From: Coxiella endosymbiont of Dermacentor marginatus
GTDB taxonomy: Bacteria > Pseudomonadota > Gammaproteobacteria > Coxiellales > Coxiellaceae
NCBI RefSeq assembly: GCF_907164955.1
Contig: NZ_OU015521.1
Coordinates: forward strand, 124,001-188,000
Direction: 5' to 3'
Length of the DNA stretch: 64,000 nucleotides
Shown: positions 52,540 through 61,962 of the stretch, piece after piece
Position numbering within the stretch: the first letter of the stretch is position 1
Layout: each line of letters begins with the position of its first letter
Translations under genes and position numbers: made by a program
The notes under the pieces: model-generated
Databases searched by the model: none
Told to the model about the DNA's origin: nothing
The model's input: only the letters and a program-made list of their open reading frames with translations

Positions 52540-53127
52540 ATGATTGGACAACTTAGAGGGATTATCCTTGAAAAACAACCTCCCTATTTATTACTTGAGG
52601 TAAGCGGGGTAGGCTATGAGATAGCAGCACCTTTATCGACATTTCAACATCTTCCTGATACAGATCAGGAAATAATTCTCTATACCCATCTTGTCGTTCG
52701 CGAAGATGCACATGTTCTGTATGGATTTTATAATGAACATGATCGTCGTTTGTTTCGTGTATTAATTAAAGTAAACGGTATTGGGCCTAAATTAGCATTA
52801 ACAATCTTGTCTGGTATGGGTTTAAATGAGTTTGTACGCTGTATTGTCGACCAAGATATTCAACAATTAATAAGCATTCCAGGAATTGGCCGAAAAACAG
52901 CAGGACGTTTAGTTATTGAAACGAAAAGTACTTTGACAAGCTGGCAATTGAATATAATTTCATCTAACGAAATTAATACATCTATCACTCAAGCTGCTCA
53001 AGATGCCATTAGCGCTTTAATTGCATTAGGTTATAAGCCTAAAGAGGCCAAGCGTACCATCGAAACCCTAAAAAAACCAGGGTTAACCCGCGAAGATTTA
53101 ATTCGTCAAGCATTAAGAAAATGGTAA
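52540..53127 (+). CDS. ruvA: Holliday junction helicase subunit RuvA
   Basis: RuvA binds four-way junctions as a tetramer and loads RuvB. The 195-residue protein has the N-terminal OB domain (MIGQLRGIILEKQPPYLLLE), two helix-hairpin-helix motifs (VNGIGPKLALTILSG and IPGIGRKTAGRLVIE) and the C-terminal domain III that touches RuvB (AISALIALGYKPKEAKRTI). It lies 16 bases before ruvB. Confidence 0.96.
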   Translation: MIGQLRGIILEKQPPYLLLEVSGVGYEIAAPLSTFQHLPDTDQEIILYTHLVVREDAHVLYGFYNEHDRRLFRVLIKVNGIGPKLALTILSGMGLNEFVRCIVDQDIQQLISIPGIGRKTAGRLVIETKSTLTSWQLNIISSNEINTSITQAAQDAISALIALGYKPKEAKRTIETLKKPGLTREDLIRQALRKW

Positions 53128-53143
53128 CAGAGGAGTATAAGGA

Positions 53144-54169
53144 ATGGAAAACTGTCTAATTGATGCTACGTTGGAACCGAATGAATTGATAATAAAAAAT
53201 TCTATCCGTCCACGTCGGTTAAATGATTACATTGGCCAATTAGCTGTACAGGAACAAATGGATATCTTTATTCGTGCAGCAATGAAACGACGAGAAGCAT
53301 TAGATCATGTTTTAATCTTTGGACCTCCAGGACTAGGTAAAACAACCTTGGCCCATATCATCGCTCATGAAATGCGAGCAGGCTTAAAGCAAACTTCGGG
53401 ACCTGTATTGGAAAGACCTGGTGATTTGGCTGCTTTGCTTACAAACCTTGAACCACACGATATATTATTTATTGACGAAATTCACCGATTAAATTCGACT
53501 ATTGAAGAAGTATTATACTCTGCGTTGGAAGATTTTCAGTTGGATATTATTATTGGCGAAGGTCCTGCAGCTCGCTCAATTAAATTAGATTTAACGCCTT
53601 TTACTTTAGTTGGTGCTACTACCCGTGCTGGTCTACTAACCTCTCCATTACGTGATCGTTTTGGGATTGTTCAACGTTTGGAATTTTACTGCGTTGACGA
53701 TTTAGTTCGTATCATAAGACGCGCTGCTCAAATTTTAGGAGCGTCTATCGAAGAAAATAGTGCTCAAGAAATTGCTCGTCGTTCGAGAGGCACCCCCCGT
53801 ATTGCAAATCGATTGCTTCGTCGGGTTCGTGACTTTGCAGAAGTTCAAGCTTCTGGAGTTATTACTGAAAATATCACTAAAGAAGCTCTCGATTTATTAA
53901 ATGTTGATACTCGCGGTTTGGATTTGATGGATCGAAAATTACTGCACACTATTATTGAAAAATTTCAAGGCGGGCCTGTTGGAATCGAGAATCTCGCGGC
54001 AGCCATTTGTGAGGAGCGCAATACTATCGAAGACGTTATTGAACCTTATTTAATTCAAGAAGGATTTATTCTTCGCAAGCCTAGAGGTCGTATTGCTACT
54101 GAACAAACTTACCATCATTTTAAATTACCCATGCTCTCATCCACTTTTGTAAGAAATCCCAGTCATTGA
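53144..54169 (+). CDS. ruvB: Holliday junction helicase subunit RuvB
   Basis: RuvB is the AAA+ motor for branch migration. The 341-residue protein has Walker [10 protein letters not shown] (60-68), Walker [12 protein letters not shown], sensor 1 LVGATTRAG, the arginine finger in SPLRDRFG and sensor 2 [12 protein letters not shown], then the winged-helix domain ([23 protein letters not shown]). Length and motifs are normal. Confidence 0.97.
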   Translation: MENCLIDATLEPNELIIKNSIRPRRLNDYIGQLAVQEQMDIFIRAAMKRREALDHVLIFGPPGLGKTTLAHIIAHEMRAGLKQTSGPVLERPGDLAALLTNLEPHDILFIDEIHRLNSTIEEVLYSALEDFQLDIIIGEGPAARSIKLDLTPFTLVGATTRAGLLTSPLRDRFGIVQRLEFYCVDDLVRIIRRAAQILGASIEENSAQEIARRSRGTPRIANRLLRRVRDFAEVQASGVITENITKEALDLLNVDTRGLDLMDRKLLHTIIEKFQGGPVGIENLAAAICEERNTIEDVIEPYLIQEGFILRKPRGRIATEQTYHHFKLPMLSSTFVRNPSH

Positions 54170-55282
54170 AGTGATCTGCATTTATTTAGAGATGGATTTT
54201 TATTTACTCCAAAACGAGGGGTCTCCTTATTTTCCTTTTTAAAAGAGAGAGCTGTTACTAAAGGTTCTGAAAACCAGGACTAAAAAGTTCTCCATAAAGT
54301 TATTGTCTTTTAGAAGCAGATAGTGAATATTTAATTGAACTTAATCGAAGTCGAAGTGATCAATGAATTTATTAGGATATTCAGTTCTCATTAGCGTTTT
54401 TTTCTACTATTCAATCATTTAGTAGGAAATGTTTTTTATAGCTACACTGATATTTAGAAAGGATGTTACTCCTTTTTGAATATCAGTGCATTTTGTTTCC
54501 TATTGTGTGGTATGATCTCGTTATCGGTTCTTTTCGAACTGAACCTTTTTGTATGGGGAAGTACATTCCTTTTGCTTAGTTTAGATATAAAAATAATCAC
54601 GTGTACTACATCTAAGTATTTTCTTTTTATAATGTATACTGTACGAACACTCAGATAATTTTTAACGATATACGATGTTCTGAAAAATGTTATTCCTTTC
54701 ATTACGTTTAAATTTTATCCTTAATTTATTGGTTATCCTTTTAAAAAAGGTTATACTACATAAAAACTACGTATTTGGACATCTTTATTCTGAATTAATT
54801 CCAGGATCCACTCATACTGAACATGTACTATTTATTAGTTGAGTTCCAAAACATTAATAATACCGCTGTGATCCTATAAGTGGGCACTACTATTTTCATT
54901 AAAATCTTACTTCAATCCACTAATTAGATGAAAATTTCAAATATCGTTAATCATCGTAAAGTAATTGTAATGATTTCGGTACTTGAATGTATGCATGAAG
55001 GAGCAGAACACTATCGAATTTACTCGTTTATTTTGTTATTATTTTAGAGATACTCTCACTATTCCTATTCTCTGAATGAATCTCATTTCTTTTCTTGAGT
55101 GCCTCAAGATAAGTAGAAGAAATTTATCTCGACATCTTGAACTAATTTTCTCAAACTACTTATCGTTAATGCTGAATTTAATTCCTATTTTAGATAAAAT
55201 GTAAATCTCAAAATTAGCGGGGTGTTCTACTCAAACATCTCTGATAAAATCAATCAACAATCTACATAACAGAGAGAAAAAA
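54170..55282. other. Gene-poor spacer
   Basis: About 1.1 kb without an intact gene or a recognisable remnant. It holds one imperfect stem-loop at 54445-54488. In relatives a YbgC-type thioesterase may lie before tolQ; I found no trace. Confidence 0.5.
54445..54488. terminator. Stem-loop in spacer after ruvB
   Basis: CACTGATATT (54445-54454) pairs with AATATCAGTG (54479-54488), and inside it AAAGGA pairs with TCCTTT. It may end a transcript, but it lies about 280 bases after ruvB. Confidence 0.4.
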
Positions 55283-55972
55283 ATGAGTGAACTTACTCTG
55301 TGGAGTTTTATCAGTCATACTAGCTTTATCGTTAAGCTAGTAATTTCTATTTTATTTTTAGCTTCTATTACTTCATGGGCTATTATTTTTCAACGGCTTA
55401 TTTTACTACGTTATACTTACAGGGAAATAAAAAAATTTGAACAACTTTTTTGGTCTGGTATTGATTTAACAATACTATTTCATCAACTCGCAGAAAAAAA
55501 AAGAAAACTTTCAAATATGGCTAATATTTTTTTAGCTGGATTTAATGAATTCTCTCATTTACGACAAGAAGCACACTTAAAATCAGAAACCATCTTAGAA
55601 GGAACACAACGTGCCATGCATATCGCTCAAAGACGAGAAGTAAGTTTTTTGGAACGTAATTTAAACTTCTTAGCAACAGTTGGCTCAATCAGCCCATATG
55701 TTGGTTTGTTTGGGACGGTATGGGGAATAATAACCTCACTTCGAGCCTTGGGTACTGTTCAACAAGTTACTATTTCCGTAGTAGCGCCTGGGGTTTCTGA
55801 AGCCTTAATTGCAACTGCCATAGGGCTCTTTACAGCTATACCCGCTGTCATTGCGTACAATTACTTTATCAGTGAGTTAGAGCAAATAACTCAAGTTTAT
55901 GATACTTTCCAGGCAGAATTTTTAACTCTATTAAATCGCAAATCTTATAGTTTAAGACAAGAAAATGCGTAA
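55283..55972 (+). CDS. tolQ: Tol-Pal system protein TolQ
   Basis: TolQ forms with TolR a proton-driven motor in the inner membrane that powers TolA and outer-membrane constriction. The 229-residue protein has three membrane helices (about 15-40, 132-155 and 168-192), the MotA/ExbB signature VGSISPYVGLFGTVWGII and AIGLFTAIPAVIAYNYF. The stop overlaps the tolR start by eight bases. Confidence 0.94.
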   Translation: MSELTLWSFISHTSFIVKLVISILFLASITSWAIIFQRLILLRYTYREIKKFEQLFWSGIDLTILFHQLAEKKRKLSNMANIFLAGFNEFSHLRQEAHLKSETILEGTQRAMHIAQRREVSFLERNLNFLATVGSISPYVGLFGTVWGIITSLRALGTVQQVTISVVAPGVSEALIATAIGLFTAIPAVIAYNYFISELEQITQVYDTFQAEFLTLLNRKSYSLRQENA

Positions 55973-56408
55973 GCGACCATTAGTTGAAATTAATGTAGTC
56001 CCCTATATTGACGTCATGTTGGTTTTATTAGTTATTTTTATGATAACCGTACTCCCCCTAACACAAGGTATTCATGTGAAGCTTCCACAAGCTGCTGAAA
56101 AAAAACTTGTTCTGCAAAAAGAAATCCCTGTCATTATCAGTATAGATAGTCAAGGAAATGATTTTCTTAACATTGCAAAAGAGCCTTATCAACCAATTAC
56201 CAAAAAAGATCTTATTATTCGAATTACTACAGCTTTGAAATTAGCTAAACAAAATCATCAAAAACGAAAGATTTATGTGAAGGGTGATAAGAAAGTAGAC
56301 TATGGAAAAGTTGTTCAAGTTATGGTATTACTGCAGCGTGCCGGAGCTGATAGTGTGGAACTCATAACTCAAACATCTTCTACCACAAAATCAAAAATAC
56401 TTAGGTGA
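55965..56408 (+). CDS. tolR: Tol-Pal system protein TolR
   Basis: The 147-residue partner of TolQ has one membrane helix near the N-terminus (VPYIDVMLVLLVIFMITVLP) with the conserved proton-path Asp, followed by a periplasmic domain ending in VVQVMVLLQRAGADSVELIT. It overlaps tolQ by eight bases. No tolA follows: the next 1.5 kb is spacer and then nhaA on the other strand. Confidence 0.94.
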   Translation: MRKRPLVEINVVPYIDVMLVLLVIFMITVLPLTQGIHVKLPQAAEKKLVLQKEIPVIISIDSQGNDFLNIAKEPYQPITKKDLIIRITTALKLAKQNHQKRKIYVKGDKKVDYGKVVQVMVLLQRAGADSVELITQTSSTTKSKILR

Positions 56409-57966
56409 TACTTTACACTAAAGATGATAAGGATAAGTAATTACAATAGCCAATAGTAACATCTTCACAAATCAACTTAGATCTAAGTAAAGCTGCCACT
56501 TCTGTCTCTATGAGAGATGCGGACCGTAGAAATAGAGCAAAGACAATAGAAAAGAAGTAATGTCTCAAATAAAAAGTTTTAAAGTTTCTATTCGAAGAAT
56601 TTCTTCAGAAAATGAATACTAAAAGAATTTTTTTGATTTTGATAATTTCTACCAATCAATAATCGAACTAGTTCATAATCAGAAAAATATTTCTCTGATA
56701 TTAAAAGTATAGAAAGTGCCTTGAAAAAAGACATTTGAAAAGAAAAGAGCTATAAGCTTATGAAGGAGGAACAAACAAGTTTCACACTTTGGCATATCTG
56801 TATCAATACGAGTTGTTTTATGAACAGATTTATATAAAAAATCTCGAGAAGCTTTTAAATGCTTAATTTTCTGTCTGAAGTCAATAAAGAATCGGAATAC
56901 CTGCTTTATGTTTTAGTAAAGAATATATTTAGGGGCGTTATTAGTAAAAATTTAAAAAGCCATCTAGCATCAAGATTTTCCCAATTTCTTAAAAAGCTTC
57001 TTAGCTTAGCGGTCTTGATATGCTCGATTATTTCTGAACCTTAATTATAAAGAATTTTCCTGAGCAAAAAATTTGTCCTTACCAAAACTTCAGGAGTACT
57101 TAACAAAGAAGATATTTCGTAAGCTATATAAATCAGTGATGCTTCGGGACATTTTGGATTGTAACATAAAAGAATCGAGGAAAGCACAATTTTGTTTTCC
57201 CTGTTAATTACTATTCTTTAGACTTTTCGTTAGACAGCAGGATAAAAGAAGATACTAGTGCTCAAGAAATATCATCAAATTCTTGATAGGATAGTTTATT
57301 CAATTCTTTCAATGCCAACTTAGGACAATTATCTGAAATATCTTCCTGTTAAATTCAACATTAATCCTCAGTCAAAGATGTAAAGGATACTATTAAAAAT
57401 AGTCAAGAGGCTTCAGAATGTATTGTATTCATATTATGATTTTATTCTTCTTCTACCATCGTTTGATAATCTGCCGCAGATAAGATTGTTAGAAAATCCT
57501 TAATGACCCCCCCCTAAGGTAATAACAATAAATAAATAATAAATCTAGCAGATCAATTGCATTCAAAAAGCTCTTAAAAAACTCATTTTTTGATAAATTA
57601 CAACATATTCATTATTTAATCAAAACTTACTTTAGATTTTTTATTTGCTTCTCAACTTGTGTCTATTAATAACCTTTTATTTATAGTAGTTAAGTGTTTT
57701 TAAAACTTTTCTAATGAAAATTTTTATCATTTTCTACTTATCAAGAAAATGAGATTGCACTTTCATCAGTTTATAAATAATATTCACCGCAATTTAATTC
57801 ACTTATAATAAGATTACAGAAATTATTAGACCTCATTAATCAAAAACTGGCACAGAAGATGAAAAATGATTTTTTTTAACTGAGTGGTTTATAACACCTT
57901 ATTTACTTATGAGATTTGTCTTATTATTATCTTATTATAAGGTCAAATATTTTTTTTTGACGATTT
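56409..57966. other. Gene-poor spacer after tolR
   Basis: About 1.55 kb with no supportable gene. I looked here for tolA, tolB or pal remains and saw none. A run of eight C is at 57507-57514. Confidence 0.5.
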
Positions 57967-59136
57967 TTACAAGGTAAAATGTAAAACTAAATAACCTGAT
58001 ATCCCAGATAGGAAGGAACCAATAATAATACCTAATCGCACCATCGTAGAATAATGCTGTTGCTCAATGCTGCTAAATGCAAGAACTCCAATAAATAAAC
58101 TCATAGTAAAACCTATACCTGCCACCAAACTAATTCCATAGAGAGAACGCCAGTTACCGCCGTATGGCATATGAGCCCAACCTGTCTTGATCCAAATCCA
58201 ACAGGTCGACCAAATCCCAATTTGCTTTCCCAAAAATAAACCTAAAGCAATTCCTAGTGTGATAGGGTTAAATAAATTTTCTAATAACCTTATTTTCGAA
58301 AAAGAAATACCTGCGTTCGCGAAAGCAAATATTGGAAGCACCCCAAAAGTTACCCATGGATATAGTGTATGCTCTAAATTACGCAATGGCGAAACTCGAG
58401 GGTTTCTCCAATCACGGATTGGAATCGTAAAAGCTAAGGCGATACCGGATAAAGTGGCATGAACACCAGATTTTAAAACGCAAAACCATAAAGCAACACC
58501 AATCAAAATGTAAGCCATAATTGTTGTCACATGTAATTGATTTAATAGGATTAATAATCCTAAGAGTAAACCTGCACTCAATAAGAGAATTAAGGAAATA
58601 TGATGCGTATAAAAAACGGCAATAATAAAAACTGCGCTAATATCATCAAAAATGGCTAACGCCGTTAAAAATACTTTGAGGCCGATAGGTAATTTATTTC
58701 CTAATAACGATAAAATTCCTAATGAAAATGCGACATCAGTGGCGACAGGAATTGCCCATCCCTGCAAATAACTAGTACCCTCCCTTACATTAAAAGCAAA
58801 ATAAATTAAGGCGGGAATAAACATCCCTCCTAATCCTGCTATTACAGGAAGAAAAGCTTGAGCAAAATCATTGAGCTTGCCTTCAAGTATTTCTCTTTTA
58901 ATTTCTAATCCTATTAATAAAAAGAAAACCGTCATCAATCCGTCATTAATCCATAATAATAGAGGCTTGGATAATTGTAACGGGCCTAATTGAATATTCA
59001 GAGGTAAATTGAACAGGGCCTCATAATAAGTACACCATGGTGTATTATCAAGGATAAGCGCCAAAATGGCGGTGATAAATAAGACAATACCACCACCGGA
59101 TTCTAATTTAATAAATTTTCGCAGTGTCGAGCCCAA
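57967..59136 (-). CDS. nhaA: Na+/H+ antiporter NhaA
   Basis: NhaA exchanges sodium for protons across the inner membrane. The 389-residue protein has about twelve helices and the key sites: VATDVAFSLGIL (Asp of the fourth helix) and the double Asp in AIFDDISAVFIIAVFY. The N-terminus GGIVLFITAILALILDNTPW and the segment HATLSGIALAFTIP are typical. It stands alone between two spacers. The length matches E. coli NhaA (388). Confidence 0.95.
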   Translation of the reverse strand: MGSTLRKFIKLESGGGIVLFITAILALILDNTPWCTYYEALFNLPLNIQLGPLQLSKPLLLWINDGLMTVFFLLIGLEIKREILEGKLNDFAQAFLPVIAGLGGMFIPALIYFAFNVREGTSYLQGWAIPVATDVAFSLGILSLLGNKLPIGLKVFLTALAIFDDISAVFIIAVFYTHHISLILLLSAGLLLGLLILLNQLHVTTIMAYILIGVALWFCVLKSGVHATLSGIALAFTIPIRDWRNPRVSPLRNLEHTLYPWVTFGVLPIFAFANAGISFSKIRLLENLFNPITLGIALGLFLGKQIGIWSTCWIWIKTGWAHMPYGGNWRSLYGISLVAGIGFTMSLFIGVLAFSSIEQQHYSTMVRLGIIIGSFLSGISGYLVLHFTL

Positions 59137-59412
59137 AAATTACTTTCCTTAAAATAAAACTTCATAATTCAACAAATTTAAATTTCAAAGGCTATTTAGT
59201 TTAAATAAGACAGACAACTCAGGTTTTCATTTAATTTACCTACGACAGACGCTTTGATCAATCTCTATTATCGATTTATGACATCTGCCGATATAAGACT
59301 ATAGAAATCAAGAGATTACACTGCTCACTAATAAAGTCTATGATAGATCAATGCTTCATTAGAAGCGCTGTTATTAAACTCTCGAATTGCTACTTAGTTA
59401 GAAGGCGAGTGA
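59137..59412. other. Spacer between nhaA and the rpsU promoter
   Basis: Divergent region of nhaA and rpsU; no gene seen. Enterobacteria have tsaD opposite rpsU, so local order differs here. Confidence 0.5.
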
Positions 59413-59441
59413 TTGTATTCTGTTCTAAAACCCAGTATGAT
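59413..59441 (+). promoter_or_regulatory. Candidate rpsU promoter
   Basis: TTGTAT (59413-59418) and TATGAT (59436-59441) are separated by 17 bases, close to the sigma-70 consensus. The leader would be about 20 bases before the rpsU ATG. Confidence 0.6.
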
Positions 59442-59467
59442 TAAGGACTTTAGAGGTAAATTAATGT

Positions 59468-59692
59468 ATGCCAATTATAGAAGTACCTAATAATAATGCT
59501 TTTGATGTTGCTATGCGACGCTTTAAACGAGCGTGTGAGAAAGCGGGAATTCTTACCAAATTACGTCAAATTGAATATTGTGAAAAGCCTACAAACAAAC
59601 GCAAACGAAAACAAGCTGCTGCTGTGAAGCGCCACGCGAAGAAGATACAAAAAGAAAAAGAAGCACTAGAACGCGAGCGAACCCGCTATTAG
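59468..59692 (+). CDS. rpsU: 30S ribosomal protein S21
   Basis: A 74-residue, very basic protein, [19 protein letters not shown] at the N-terminus and a helical tail rich in Lys and Arg ([12 protein letters not shown]). S21 acts in translation initiation on the 30S subunit. The ATG at 59468 is used, not the one at 59464, which is out of frame; AGAGGT (59451-59456) is the ribosome-binding site. It heads the macromolecular synthesis run rpsU-dnaG-rpoD, here stretched by a 421-base gap before dnaG. Confidence 0.97.
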   Translation: MPIIEVPNNNAFDVAMRRFKRACEKAGILTKLRQIEYCEKPTNKRKRKQAAAVKRHAKKIQKEKEALERERTRY

Positions 59693-60113
59693 TTTATTAA
59701 AAGGAGGAAAAATGAGGATTTAATCTGGCTACACTGGATGCAATTTAAGCGCTAACACAAAATCAATGTTCCTAAAGAAAGGGGCAAGAGGGGTAACAAC
59801 ATAATAAAGTAATCAAAGTGTAAACAAGCAAGTACGTAACGTCGAGAAAGTTTGTCTTCTATATCTATAATAAGAATATAATATAGCTGTCTCTGGATTC
59901 CTCTTATAGAACTATATCAGGAAGTTGATCAAATAATTTAAAATAACTAAATAATTATTAAAATGAAAAATAACTATATAAAGATTTAAATAATTTCAAT
60001 TAAAAATAAAAATAATTTTATGATTTCGAATAATCTCGCAATATAAAACATTATCTCTTCTTCCCCCTCTGAACGACTGCGAAAAACCTAAGCTCTGCGT
60101 GTAAAATAAAATT
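59693..60113. other. Spacer between rpsU and dnaG
   Basis: No gene seen. The last 200 bases before dnaG are extremely AT-rich. In relatives a YqeY-like gene can lie here; no remnant was recognised. Confidence 0.5.
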
Positions 60114-61796
60114 ATGCGACGTATCCCACAATCTTTCATCCAAGATCTATTATCTCGTGTTGATATTTTAGAATTAATTCAATCACGTGTGAATCTAAAA
60201 AAGAGGGGTGAAAACTACCTAGGACTTTGCCCATTTCATAATGAGAAAACGCCCTCATTTACCGTCAGCCCCACGAAACAATTTTATTATTGTTTTGGTT
60301 GTAGGACAAACGGAAATGCTATTAATTTTTTAATGGCATTTAATCACAGCAAATTTGTTGAAACCATTACAGACTTATCTGCTCAGATCGGCCTTGAAAT
60401 TCCAGCAGAAGTTCAGAGATCGACCGTACCCGAACTGGAAGATCATTATAATCTTTTAGAAAAAATTGCTCGTTATTATCAACAACAATTGAAATATTCA
60501 CCAATTGCTATTAATTATTTAAAATCGCGCAAACTCACAGGTGAGATTGCTAAACAGTTTATCATTGGATACGCGCCATCGAACTGGGAAAATTTGAAAA
60601 TGTTTACTCAAAATCCTAAAGTTAAAGCTCAACTTATTACCAACGGATTACTTATTAAAAAAGACCATCGCTATTTCGATCGTTTTCGTCACCGTATTAT
60701 CTTCCCTATTCGCAATGCTCGAGGTCATATCATTGCTTTTGGAGGACGAGCTCTAGGGAAAAATCAACCTAAATATATAAACTCTCCTAAAACACCAATT
60801 TTTCATAAAGGCAACGAATTATATGGGTTGTATGAATCTCATAAAAGGCATGGCAATCTATCACCGTGCTTTTTAATTGTAGAAGGCTATATGGATGTTA
60901 TTTCTCTTCATCAACATCAGATTACCTATGCTGTAGCTACACTAGGTACATCAACCAATGTACAACATTTAAAAAAATTACTGCAGTATACTAATGAAAT
61001 TATCTACTGTTTTGATGGTGATAGCGCTGGAAGGCGAGCTGCATGGCGAGCACTCACTGAGATTTTACCTTTAATGCGTGATGGTGTTCATATTCGTTTC
61101 TTATTTTTACCCGAAGGGAAAGATCCCGATAGTTTAATTTACAAAATCGGTAAGAGTGCTTTTGAAGAAAAAATAAAAGCAGCCTTGCCATTGAGTGACG
61201 TATTCTTTGAGCATTTGCAAAAAGAAATTCCATTACATTCCATTGCTGACAAAGCTGATTTTGCTAAAAAGGCGTTAAAGTATCTAAGCACTATGCCAAA
61301 AGGTCTCTTTTATCAACTTCTCGTCGAAGAACTTGCCAAACGGCTAACAGTTAGAGTTAGTGAGATCCATTCACTTATTGAAGACAATTCAGAAAAGAAA
61401 ACCGATAATTCTTGTCTATCTTCCCAAGTACTCTCTCTAGCTAATCATGCAATATCTATCTTGGCACAAATACCCTCGTTGGCTAGTTTAATTTTGGAGA
61501 ACGTTTTTCCTATCAGTGATGCGCCTGATATGCAATTACTCTTCAAAGTTATTACATTCTTAGCTAAAAATCAGATTAATTCGACTGCTGAATTGCTTGC
61601 TCTATGGCCTAATTCTCAAGAACGCCAATTAATTGCAGAGCTAGTCGGACGTCGTCTGCTCGAAGAAGCCCGTTTATCAACCGACGATTTAGCCATTGAA
61701 CTCCAAGATGCTATTCGACGCCTTAAAGAGCAAAATGAAAAAGAAAAAATATTGCAGCTCTTGAAGAAGAAGGAACTTGACGAAACAGTCAAATAA
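60114..61796 (+). CDS. dnaG: DNA primase
   Basis: DnaG makes RNA primers at the replication fork. The 560-residue protein has the CHC2 zinc domain (Cys39, His42, Cys60 and Cys63 in GLCPFHNEKTPSF and YYCFGC), the polymerase core with FPIRNARGHIIAFGGRAL, TOPRIM motifs VEGYMDVISLHQ and YCFDGDSAGRRAAWRA, and a helical C-terminal domain that would bind DnaB (from about residue 440). It precedes rpoD by 166 bases. Confidence 0.96.
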   Translation: MRRIPQSFIQDLLSRVDILELIQSRVNLKKRGENYLGLCPFHNEKTPSFTVSPTKQFYYCFGCRTNGNAINFLMAFNHSKFVETITDLSAQIGLEIPAEVQRSTVPELEDHYNLLEKIARYYQQQLKYSPIAINYLKSRKLTGEIAKQFIIGYAPSNWENLKMFTQNPKVKAQLITNGLLIKKDHRYFDRFRHRIIFPIRNARGHIIAFGGRALGKNQPKYINSPKTPIFHKGNELYGLYESHKRHGNLSPCFLIVEGYMDVISLHQHQITYAVATLGTSTNVQHLKKLLQYTNEIIYCFDGDSAGRRAAWRALTEILPLMRDGVHIRFLFLPEGKDPDSLIYKIGKSAFEEKIKAALPLSDVFFEHLQKEIPLHSIADKADFAKKALKYLSTMPKGLFYQLLVEELAKRLTVRVSEIHSLIEDNSEKKTDNSCLSSQVLSLANHAISILAQIPSLASLILENVFPISDAPDMQLLFKVITFLAKNQINSTAELLALWPNSQERQLIAELVGRRLLEEARLSTDDLAIELQDAIRRLKEQNEKEKILQLLKKKELDETVK

Positions 61797-61962
61797 CCTT
61801 ATATAAAGGGAAATCTTGTATTGTCTGATCCATTTTAATTAATACCTAAGAAAGTCTTTGGTAAAGTTTCAATTTGAAGGATGAGGAATGATATACTGAT
61901 AGGCTATACGTTAGCAAATAGGCTGTATTTTAACCAAAACGTGATAAGGTAGAAAAATATTT

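Noticed and set aside
54466-54702. Overlapping short frames on both strands after ruvB
   Set aside because: They overlap a stem-loop and each other, with no protein-like pattern.
56859-57044. 61-codon plus-strand frame after tolR
   Set aside because: Considered as a TolA remnant, but lacks the Ala/Lys/Glu-rich helix and any TolA C-terminal motif.
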